From NCBI RefSeq assembly GCF_037023745.1, contig NZ_CP146101.1:3960001-4024000 (forward strand): 64,000 nt of DNA. Direction: 5' to 3'. Made by a program: the position numbers and the translations under genes. Of the stretch, positions 17,945-25,493 are shown one piece after another. This DNA is from Streptomyces sp. SCSIO 30461 (GTDB lineage: Bacteria > Actinomycetota > Actinomycetes > Streptomycetales > Streptomycetaceae). The notes under the pieces are model-generated. The model worked only from the letters and a program-made list of their open reading frames with translations. It was not told where the DNA came from and searched no databases. The stretch's first letter is position 1. Every line of letters begins with the position of its first letter.

Positions 17945-19328
17945 CGGCCGGCACCGCCTCCAACAGCCCAACCAAGCGAGGCAGCACCTTCCGGTGCAAC
18001 GGCTCCTGCTCACACGATTCGCCCGAGACCGCGATCTCCGCCGCCAGGGCCCGCAGTTCCACCGGCCCCTCCGCCGCCATCCTCTCCGCCAGCGCGCGCG
18101 CTTTCGGATACTGCTCCGGCTCCTGATCCCGGTAGGGGCCGGCACGCCACATCTCCACTTCCATACCCACCGGATGCACCTTGCGGTCCAAGCGCCGGGA
18201 CAGATCATCGATGATGGCAATCCCATCGGCATCCAGGTCTCCCCAGATGGCCATCCGCTCCGGACGCATCCACTCCAGCAGGGCAACCAGCTTGTTGGTG
18301 ACGTACCCCCTGCCCCAGATGCACAGCCACTGCGACGTGACCTCCGGGATCGCGCACACGCGTTCGAACGTGTCGGAGTTCTCAACCAAGAAGACGCCCC
18401 GCCCGCCGTGCTCGACTTCTCCCACCAGCCGCAGAGCGCCAGCAGGCAGAGCGATCCACGGCTTGGCCACCGCAGCGTCGGCAGCCACCGACCCCACCCG
18501 CCACCGCAAAGGCCCCCGCATCCGAATATCGACATCAGCCTCATCGAGCGCCAGGTCAAAGCTCATTCCGACCAGGTTCTCGAAAGCCGCCTGCCGTGGA
18601 GGGGTCCACTTCTTCGACCCGCTCAACGCAAGGCCAGCCAACTCCTTGGCGGACAACCGCTCCCCGTCCCGGTACGCCGGCCACCACACAGACGCCGCGC
18701 GCACCGCCGCCTCATAGGCAGTCCACGCCTCGGTCGCGATCGCACTGTCCTGCGGCACCCTCAGCGGCGAACCCGCCGGACAGGCATCCAGCAGCACCTG
18801 CTCCCGCTCCAACTCCGGTACCGGCGCCATCAACGCAAGCAGTTCCTTGCGTACCTCATCGGGATCCCGCCATCCGCGCAGCTCCTGCAACAACTCATCC
18901 GCCTGCAATGCCCACGAATGAGACAGACGCCATGCCATCGGACCGGCGAGCTCGAGATCGTCATCAACCGCGCAGCGTAGGACCACACCTCCGCACCGCA
19001 CCAGCGCCAGAGCTACATCCCACGCCCTGTCTCCGAAACGGGACTCCACCGTGGCCCAAGAGCGCCGCTGCGCCGAGAGCACCCACACCAGATGCCGGCT
19101 ATCCAAAGTCTCCGGAGGTTCATAGGCCGGCTGCTCCCGCGCAGTCACCAGGTCGACTTCCTGAATGCGCAGCAAGCCCCGGCGATTACGCGGTGCGCGG
19201 TTCATCCCCTCACGACGTACCGGCACGGACAGAGCATGTGTGCCCTCCGGCACTTCAGCCAGCGATACCCGGATGCGGCCTTCCGCTTCACTGAACAACA
19301 GGGCCATAGCGCCCGCCCCGGCACTCAC
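17937..19328 (-). CDS. jetD: JetD-like Toprim nuclease subunit (DUF2220/DUF3322 type)
   Basis: The GTG at 19328 sits behind GGGGAGGG, and the protein has 463 residues. The C-terminal third holds a Toprim-like core: FLVENSDTF (Glu 316), then IWGDLDADGIAIIDDL (Asp 364 to Gly 369), matching the VEN and GDxDxxG pattern of JetD nucleases, and a late acidic EQEPLH. JetD is the subunit that cleaves plasmid DNA after the SMC motor stalls on small circles. Here it is the first gene of the operon, ahead of the jetA-, jetB- and jetC-like genes, with overlapping junctions throughout. All visible catalytic residues are kept, although the motor gene is broken. Confidence 0.75.
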   Translation of the reverse strand: MSAGAGAMALLFSEAEGRIRVSLAEVPEGTHALSVPVRREGMNRAPRNRRGLLRIQEVDLVTAREQPAYEPPETLDSRHLVWVLSAQRRSWATVESRFGDRAWDVALALVRCGGVVLRCAVDDDLELAGPMAWRLSHSWALQADELLQELRGWRDPDEVRKELLALMAPVPELEREQVLLDACPAGSPLRVPQDSAIATEAWTAYEAAVRAASVWWPAYRDGERLSAKELAGLALSGSKKWTPPRQAAFENLVGMSFDLALDEADVDIRMRGPLRWRVGSVAADAAVAKPWIALPAGALRLVGEVEHGGRGVFLVENSDTFERVCAIPEVTSQWLCIWGRGYVTNKLVALLEWMRPERMAIWGDLDADGIAIIDDLSRRLDRKVHPVGMEVEMWRAGPYRDQEPEQYPKARALAERMAAEGPVELRALAAEIAVSGESCEQEPLHRKVLPRLVGLLEAVPAGG

Positions 19329-20104
19329 ATGCCCTCCCCAGAGACACATCGGACCTTGGACCCAGGCAGATCCACTCTGTCAGGAAGGCATACACAAAGC
19401 CCCTTGCGCCCCACAAAAAGACAAAGTGAGTCCAATCCAACACTGGCCCAAAACTGGCACGGTGACGCACCGTCATCTGCTACTCGCCCCCATGCTGGAG
19501 TCGCTGTGGGAACTGGTGCCGAGAACCTGCAGTGGTTCGCCTGGGACCCGATCCTGCGACCACGCTGCACGCAGGCTTAGGCGGGCGCGCCATGCTCGGC
19601 TTTCGGTAGCCAGCCGGACGTATTTCCTTGCTGCCTTGCTGGGGCGTCGAGCGATGACCAGCCCGCAGACCAGATGACTGTCGGCGTCGTCTGAATCGTG
19701 ACCCTCTGGCGGCGGGCCTGGACGAGGGCATGGCCCCTGAGAGCGCCACCCAGTCGGGTGAAGACACACTGCGGCGGAACCCTCCCCGGGGGCACCCGGC
19801 GTAGTGCCGTACATAAACGAAGTGCACGTAAGCCGGCTGGCGTGGCCGGCGACGCGGCCGCCGCCGACACCCCGCGCTCGCCTTCCAGCAGCTGCTCGCC
19901 GACTGGTGGGCGACGACGAGCAGAGGAGTACATGACCCGGAACGCTGGCGAGCCCGGCGTTCGGCTGGCTGCTACCTGGACCTGCGCCACCAACTCACCT
20001 ACCACGGTTGCGGGGAGATGTCCCGGGGCGAGGGCTGTGAGCACCCGTTCACCTCCGTGGGCAGCCGGAAACCCGCCTCCGACGAGGCCCAAGGCCTCAG
20101 CTGT
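19329..20104. other. Intergenic stretch without a supportable gene
   Basis: About 775 bases separate the condensin-like operon from the STAND gene. Several frames are open on both strands, but none has convincing codon bias, start site and protein-like text together. A plus-strand reading around 19880-20100 (LAFQQLLADWWATT, later YLDLRHQLTYHGCG) looks slightly protein-like and could be a decayed gene. The left part should contain the promoter of the jetD-first operon. Its sequence around 19400-19440 is locally AT-richer. Confidence 0.4.
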
Positions 20105-22345
20105 TCATTCCCATGGCTGTGCGGGAGTGCCATCCGGGTCCAACCCATGTGGCCAGCGCTCCTGCAGGAACTGCCAGAGCCCGCCGAAGTCGGCAACGCA
20201 TCGATAGAGGACTTCTGCGGCGTCTTGGTTTCCTGAAGCCTCGCGCATCTGCGCCACAGCGACCAGAGCGCTGGTGTTCCCAGCCTCGGCGGCCTGCACA
20301 GCGAGGGCCTCGGCGGCCTTTTTGTCTCCAGCCTGTTCGCGCATGCGTGCCAGGGCGACCAGAACGCTGGTGTCGCCAGCGTCTGCGGCTTGTCGGGCCA
20401 GGGCTTCGGCCGAGTCCCGGTCTCCGGCTTGCTCCCGCATCCGTGCCAGGTTCATTCGGCCGTCCGGAATGCCAGCGTCGCTCGCCCTCTGATAGAGGGC
20501 TTCAGCTGTGACAAGGTCGTTAGAACTCTCGCGGATCCACCCCAGCGCCACCAGTGCGACTCTGTAGCCGGCATCCGCGGCGCGCTGGTAGAAGGCCTCG
20601 GCAGCGCCTATATCCCCGGTACGCTCTCGCCGTCTTGCCAAGGCAAACAGTGCCTCCGGGGTGCCGTCGTCGGCGGCCTGGAGAGGTAAATCCTCGGCCG
20701 ATTCCTGGTCCCCGGCCCTCTCGTGCAGCTGCGCGAGCAAAAAGAGAGGCACCTCGCTGGCGTCCGCGACCTGTCCACCGGAGCTTTTGGTTGTGCTCTC
20801 TTCGTGTGGCTTTCTCCGTTCAGGTGCCACCACGATGCTGGCGAGATTCTTGGCTCGTTCAGCGAGAGCAGGCCCGTGCCTGCGGGCCTGATGTCGGAGG
20901 TGCAATGCCCAATGGTTGCGGTAACGGAATCGCGCTGCTTCAGCGAGATTTAGCAAGTCGTCCATGTCGGTGAGATGGGTGTGGGCAGCTTGCCAGAAAG
21001 AGGCGGGTGGGCACAGGCGTCGGCGGGTGGCGCGGCCGTGTTGTTCGAGGTAGTCAGCAAGTCGGAATACCGGCCCCGCTGTCGGGTGGGGGGGCGTGGC
21101 GATTGGTGGAGTTCCGGGCGTGCGGCGCTGGGGGCGGGGGCTGGCGCGGCGTAGGGGGGCTTGCTTCCCATGAACCAGGTGTGCAAGTTCAGCGAAGGCA
21201 GCTTCTGCCCAGTCGTCGGTGAGCTGGTCGTGGTCGATGTCGGAGAGGTAGTCGAGGGCGGCGTCGGTGAGGAATGCCTGGGGGAGGTGGAGGGCGACGC
21301 CGAGGCGGCGTGCGTCCATCGCCGCTTCCAGTACGGCTTTGGCGGCCGGGGTGCCGCTCTGGTAGCGGTGCAGGAGTTCGGGGGCTCCGGCCAGGTCCTG
21401 TGTCAGGCGTCCGTCGGCACTGGCGCGGTTGAGGGCGTCGGCCAGCAGCCGGTCGCCGCCCTTGGCGAGGACGTTCGCAGCGGCCAGAGCCGGAGCATCG
21501 AACGTGTCGGGGACCGTGAGGGTGCGGCCGGTAAGCAGTTCCCGGACCCGGCTATGCGGGTCCGGCCCGTTTGGGGTGGGCAGCGCGGTGTACTGGGCGG
21601 CGTACTCGGGCCACAGCGTGCCCAGCACCAGCACCGGCCCACGCTCCGGCTGGACGAGCAGACTGTGCACGGCGGCCGCGATCCGTTCGCCGGTCCTCGG
21701 GTCGCCGAGGTAGTGCTGGGCCTCGTTCAGCCAGACCACGGTCCGTGGCCGGACGCGGTGCAGGTCGTCGAGCGCGGCCTCGGCGCGGGTCGGGTCGAAG
21801 GGATGCCACAGCCGCCACCCCTTCTCAGCCAGCGCCTGTGCGGCTTCCCAGCAGGCCCGTGTCTTCCCGGTGGAGGATGTGCCGACCAAAACCAGCATCC
21901 GGCTGTGGCCCTCCCCGACCTCGCGCACGGCGTCCGCCAGGACCCGGTCGTGCTCGCGGGGCACATAGCCGGGCAGGGCTCGCTGCTCCGGCGAGCCGGA
22001 ACCGGGACCGGCCGGGGCGGGACCGGCCGGGTGGACTTCCAGAGCGTGCGGCTCCCACTCACCGATCGGCCTGCCCGGCCCCGACCCGGACCCCGCATCC
22101 GAGGCCGTCGCGGTCCGCTGCAGCTCCAGCAGCTCCTGCACGGGGAGTTTCAGCGCGCGGGCCAGTGCCGCCACCGTCTTTTCGGACGGCACCCGCCCGT
22201 CGGCCCCGAACGCCTCCGACACGGTCGTACGCCCCAGCTGTGCCCGGGTGGCGAGTTGCGTCTTGTCGAGCCGGGCCCGGGCCAGTCCACCGTTCAGTCT
22301 CCTGCGCAGCTCGGTCAGTGCCGGATGGTGTTCGCTCTGCTGCAC
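20105..22345 (-). CDS. HTH-STAND NTPase with Sel1/TPR-like repeats
   Basis: This 746-residue protein runs from the GTG at 22345. An XRE-type helix-turn-helix occupies about residues 25-75 (KTQLATRAQLGRTTVSEAFG). A P-loop VGTSSTGKT (154-162), a Walker B-like TVVWLNEAQ and an NTPase core follow. From about residue 540 there are six or so repeats of about 35 residues of the form YQRAADAGYRVALVALGWIRE, which are Sel1/TPR-type. The architecture (sensor repeats on a STAND switch) is shared with regulators and with anti-phage ATPases, but no effector domain is seen apart from the HTH. A small hydrophobic protein is encoded divergently 123 bases away. Signalling or defence is inferred. Confidence 0.82.
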   Translation of the reverse strand: MQQSEHHPALTELRRRLNGGLARARLDKTQLATRAQLGRTTVSEAFGADGRVPSEKTVAALARALKLPVQELLELQRTATASDAGSGSGPGRPIGEWEPHALEVHPAGPAPAGPGSGSPEQRALPGYVPREHDRVLADAVREVGEGHSRMLVLVGTSSTGKTRACWEAAQALAEKGWRLWHPFDPTRAEAALDDLHRVRPRTVVWLNEAQHYLGDPRTGERIAAAVHSLLVQPERGPVLVLGTLWPEYAAQYTALPTPNGPDPHSRVRELLTGRTLTVPDTFDAPALAAANVLAKGGDRLLADALNRASADGRLTQDLAGAPELLHRYQSGTPAAKAVLEAAMDARRLGVALHLPQAFLTDAALDYLSDIDHDQLTDDWAEAAFAELAHLVHGKQAPLRRASPRPQRRTPGTPPIATPPHPTAGPVFRLADYLEQHGRATRRRLCPPASFWQAAHTHLTDMDDLLNLAEAARFRYRNHWALHLRHQARRHGPALAERAKNLASIVVAPERRKPHEESTTKSSGGQVADASEVPLFLLAQLHERAGDQESAEDLPLQAADDGTPEALFALARRRERTGDIGAAEAFYQRAADAGYRVALVALGWIRESSNDLVTAEALYQRASDAGIPDGRMNLARMREQAGDRDSAEALARQAADAGDTSVLVALARMREQAGDKKAAEALAVQAAEAGNTSALVAVAQMREASGNQDAAEVLYRCVADFGGLWQFLQERWPHGLDPDGTPAQPWE

Positions 22346-22467
22346 GTGCTCGCCCCCGGGCCGTGATGTGTTCGCCGCTGTTCATCTTCCTCCCGGCGAA
22401 CCCCGGCGCACACCGATTCCGCGACCTTCGACCATGTCAACACCTCACCGTGCGCAGGGAGCCTGCC

Positions 22468-22665
22468 GTGAACGTCGCCGTCGTACTGCTCACCACCGCC
22501 CTGGTCGTCGTGATCGCGCTGCTGGCCGCCGTCGGTGCCGCCGTACTCGCCCGCCTGGACGGCGCCAGCTACCCCACCGCCCTCAAGCAGGCCGCCACTA
22601 CGTTTGCTGCGGTCATCACTGTTGCCGCAGCCATGACTGCAGCCCTCGCCGCTGTTTGTACATGA
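22468..22665 (+). CDS. Small membrane protein (65 aa)
   Basis: The GTG at 22468 is preceded by a GCAGGGAG Shine-Dalgarno. There are two hydrophobic segments: residues 3-28 (VAVVLLTTALVVVIALLAAVG...) and 44-63 (TTFAAVITVAAAMTAALAAV). A short soluble turn, LARLDGASYPTALKQA, joins them. It is transcribed away from the STAND gene from a shared intergenic region, so the two may share control. I cannot name a function. A role as membrane partner of the STAND protein is speculation. Confidence 0.65.
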   Translation: MNVAVVLLTTALVVVIALLAAVGAAVLARLDGASYPTALKQAATTFAAVITVAAAMTAALAAVCT

Positions 22666-22771
22666 GCGGGTCCACCGGTGCAGCGACTCCGCGTCATAGG
22701 CAGAAAACTTCCGCGCGATGGCTCATGTGGGTTCGGGTGCAGCGATTGCTTCAGTGTCGGGTGGCAGTGGG

Positions 22772-23349
22772 TCAGCGTTTGACGCGGTTGCGGACGGCGA
22801 GGACCGCGAGGCCCAGAAGGACGGGCTCGGCCAGGCGGGAGGTCATCTCGATGTAGGTGCCGGCGGTGGTCAGGTCCTGGTCGGCGGAGCGGAAGACCAC
22901 CGAGTTGAGCGTGACTTTCAGGGCCTTCTCGAAACGCTCGCCGGTGAACCGGTTCCCCGTGGGGTTGTGCGGTTCTTCCTTGTCGATCTCGAAGGTGACC
23001 GTGCCTCCGCCGACGGGGACGGTGCCGGTCGCTTCCTGCTTCGGGGCGTCCCTTGGGGAGGCCGACGCTCATCAGGAGCACGATGGTGACGAGCATGGCG
23101 GCGGCGAGCCAGCCCAGAGCCCGGGGAGGCGCGCAGGCCGTAGCCGGACAGCGCCCAGTAAGCGGTCAGAAGGTTTCGCTCGCTTCGGGGGATGTCGTCG
23201 GCGTGGCGGCGCATCTCCATCTCTCCGTAATAGAAGTCTGCGGCCCCAGGCTCATGCTTGCCATCCTCGAACGCTTTGCGCAGCACGCGGTACACCGGTG
23301 CCTCTGTCGGTGGGCGTACGGAGGATGACCAAGTGGCCGCCGGAGGCAC
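22772..23349 (-). pseudogene. Decayed membrane protein, C-terminal remnant with two frameshifts
   Basis: Three successive minus-strand frames join into one sensible protein: VYRVLRKAFEDGKHEPGAAD then YYGEMEMRRHA and YWALSGYGLRASRALGWLAA, then MLVTIVLLMSVGLPK, then EATGTVPVGGGTVTFEID and finally VLLGLAVLAVRNRVKR. This is the tail seen in Streptomyces pentapeptide-repeat membrane proteins: a cytoplasmic helix, a membrane anchor and an extracytoplasmic stretch. One extra C in a CCCC run near 23120 and one extra G near 23048 break the frame, and the N-terminal repeats are missing. The gene cannot be expressed as a whole protein. Confidence 0.7.
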
Positions 23350-23393
23350 GTGACCTGTGGCAAGCTCCTCTCCCTGGGGGAGAGGAACAACTG

Positions 23394-23783
23394 ATGACCC
23401 GTTACCAATGCGGATCGTGCTCGTATCAGAGCGACCATCTCGGCGAGGCTCAACAGCACTCGCACCAGACGGGCCACGTTTGTATCGGCAAGGACGGTGC
23501 CGGGCCAGCCGGAGGTAAGTTCGGCAAAGCCAAGGTCGCGGTTAAGGTCGGCGCCAGCATTTTGGCCGCCACCACCATCGGGGTCCTCACCTGGAAGTAC
23601 AAGGAGCTTCAGGAAGAGCACGAGGAGCTCCAGACGAAGCACGAGGGGCTCCTGGCTATGGCTGCCGGACTGGTCGTGCAGTTGGCGGAGTCGACGGCGG
23701 AGAACGAGAGCCTGAAGTCGGAGAACGACTACCTGAAGTCGGCCACCGGTGCCTCGAAGACGCTCAAGAGCTACGACAACTGA
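23394..23783 (+). CDS. Zinc-finger-like, membrane-associated coiled-coil protein
   Basis: The ATG at 23394 gives 129 residues, with GAGAGG upstream. The N-terminus looks like a C2H2-type finger (YQCGSCSYQSDHLGEAQQHSHQTGHVC). A basic linker and a hydrophobic segment of about 20 residues follow (VGASILAATTIGVLTWKY), then heptad-like repeats KELQEEHEELQTKHEGLLAM and ESTAENESLKSENDYLKS forming a coiled coil. I do not recognise a characterised family. The combination suggests a protein that binds nucleic acid or protein at the membrane. Confidence 0.65.
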   Translation: MTRYQCGSCSYQSDHLGEAQQHSHQTGHVCIGKDGAGPAGGKFGKAKVAVKVGASILAATTIGVLTWKYKELQEEHEELQTKHEGLLAMAAGLVVQLAESTAENESLKSENDYLKSATGASKTLKSYDN

Positions 23784-23916
23784 TCGCAGCGGGCCAGCCA
23801 CCGATCAGCGCAGCGGTCCGAGTTGCAGAACAGCGCGGGAACGGTCGCTCAGGCCGGGAGCTGTGACCTGGTGGTTGGGTCTGGCGGGCGGCGAGGGTGC
23901 GCTATTTTCGTGCCGT

Positions 23917-25317
23917 ATGGAAGACACCTCCCCACTGCGTCAGGCCGTCCTCGCCTGGCTCGAACAGGCTCGGGACCTGCCCTCGATACCCCAGGCAATC
24001 ACCGATGTAGCACTGTCGATGCAGCCAGAGTTCGATGCCGTGATCAACGCGGTGGCGGGCGCCGCGCCGAAATCCGAACACCGGGACCTGTACGGCAAGG
24101 CCGATGGTGACTGGGCGCCCCGATGGTCCACGCTCCTGAGCGGATCGAGGCTGGGGGACGCGACCCGTCTGGTTGCCCAGGGGGCGACGGTGCCGGTGGA
24201 AGAGGTTGCGGACAGCTTCGTCGCCTTCTGCACGGCGCCTGCGCCGGCAGTGGAGGACTGGCTGTTGCTGAGCGGCGACCTCCCCGAGGGGGCACGGATC
24301 CCGCTGGGCCGGTACACCCTGCAGACCTTCACCGCCGACGAACTGAGGCAGTTGAGCCCGATGCCCGCCCTTTACGGCCTTCAGCCGGGCGGGCTCGACC
24401 TCCGTCTCCTGGCTGGTGCGCCGTTCGTCCACGCCCCCGATCCGGACCGTGCCTCGGACCGCAGTGGCGCACCCTGGTTCGATTTCACCGGCCCGCGGCC
24501 GGAGGCCGGGCACTGGAGGGCGCTGCTGCCCCTGATCCTGTGGAGTCCCGAACTCCTGCATGTCGACGCGGTGTTCGACGTCGAACGCGGTCGCGAGTTC
24601 GGGCTGCACCCAAACCACGTGCCCACCACCCTCCAGATCTACGAGGACCATGACGGCAGGCAGGAGGAAGTCGAGGTCCGCGAGACTGGCACCTTCCACG
24701 TCACCCAGGCTCAACTCCCGCGCCTGCAAGCCTTCTGCTCCGCCGTGACCGCAAAGATCGACGCCGTCATGGACGGCGCCACCAGCAGTCGAAGGCTGCC
24801 CAGGAGGCGCGCCCTGCGCTTGGAGCGCGCGGCCCGGCACCTGCTGCAGGCCCACCAGCGCACTCACAGCGACTACGGCGGGTGGGAGCAGGAGGCTGAC
24901 GAGCTGCACCTGGACTACGTCATCACGCTGGAAGCCCTGATGGCTAGCCCCGACGACAAGCACGAGGGCGTCAGCGAAAGGATCCGGTCCCGTGCAGCCG
25001 CTCTGTTCCTTACCCCGTCCCTGCGCCAGCAGGTCGAGACAATTGTGCAGGAGGCGTACAGCGCGCGCTCCAAGTACGTGCACGGGGACGTCCTCAAGGA
25101 CCAGGAGGAGAGCGAGAAACTGGCCGCCCTGCGTGACCTCAGGCTGATCGTGCGGCAGGTTGTTCTGCGCTGGCTCGTCCTTACCCCCTGCGACACTGAA
25201 GACCTCGCACCCCTCCTCGACGCCGCTGCTGTCGGCACCGGCCGCGAACGCACCATCGACGAACCCCTGCGTGCCTTCTTCCGCGCAACGCCGCCGCAGG
25301 ACCGCCTCGGGCTCTGA
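23917..25317 (+). CDS. HEPN-domain protein (ApeA-like) with RxxxxH motif
   Basis: This 466-residue protein starts at the ATG 23917. The first 300 residues are an unrecognised beta-rich region. The C-terminal part is an Apea-like HEPN domain: LHLDYVITLEALMAS (331-344), EGVSERIRSRAAALFL (350-364), then EAYSARSKYVHG with the Rx4H signature (Arg 384 to His 389). HEPN RNases use this motif to cut RNA, and ApeA-type proteins abort infection by tRNA cleavage. Whether this one is a nuclease is inferred from the motif. It stands alone between the STAND gene cluster and the DISARM-like locus, transcribed rightward, with no obvious antitoxin beside it, so it may be self-regulated through the large N-terminal region. 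Confidence 0.78.
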   Translation: MEDTSPLRQAVLAWLEQARDLPSIPQAITDVALSMQPEFDAVINAVAGAAPKSEHRDLYGKADGDWAPRWSTLLSGSRLGDATRLVAQGATVPVEEVADSFVAFCTAPAPAVEDWLLLSGDLPEGARIPLGRYTLQTFTADELRQLSPMPALYGLQPGGLDLRLLAGAPFVHAPDPDRASDRSGAPWFDFTGPRPEAGHWRALLPLILWSPELLHVDAVFDVERGREFGLHPNHVPTTLQIYEDHDGRQEEVEVRETGTFHVTQAQLPRLQAFCSAVTAKIDAVMDGATSSRRLPRRRALRLERAARHLLQAHQRTHSDYGGWEQEADELHLDYVITLEALMASPDDKHEGVSERIRSRAAALFLTPSLRQQVETIVQEAYSARSKYVHGDVLKDQEESEKLAALRDLRLIVRQVVLRWLVLTPCDTEDLAPLLDAAAVGTGRERTIDEPLRAFFRATPPQDRLGL

Positions 25318-25493
25318 GCCGGACCACAATGCCGGTCGTGAGCAGTGCGACACGGCCCGCTGTTCCTCGGCAGGCGAATGGCAGCAGTGCGAGGGCAGTC
25401 GCCGGCGGGTGGTCCGCGTGCTGGGGCCGTACTCGGTCCTCCTCGCTGGCCCGGGCCAGGCCGGGATGTGGCAGGCACCGGCACCGGGGGGAG

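Noticed and set aside
16664..18559. Long 631-codon version of the jetA-like gene
   Set aside because: The first 205 codons overlap jetD in another frame and are Arg/Trp-rich nonsense. The GTG at 17944 overlapping the jetD stop is the natural start.
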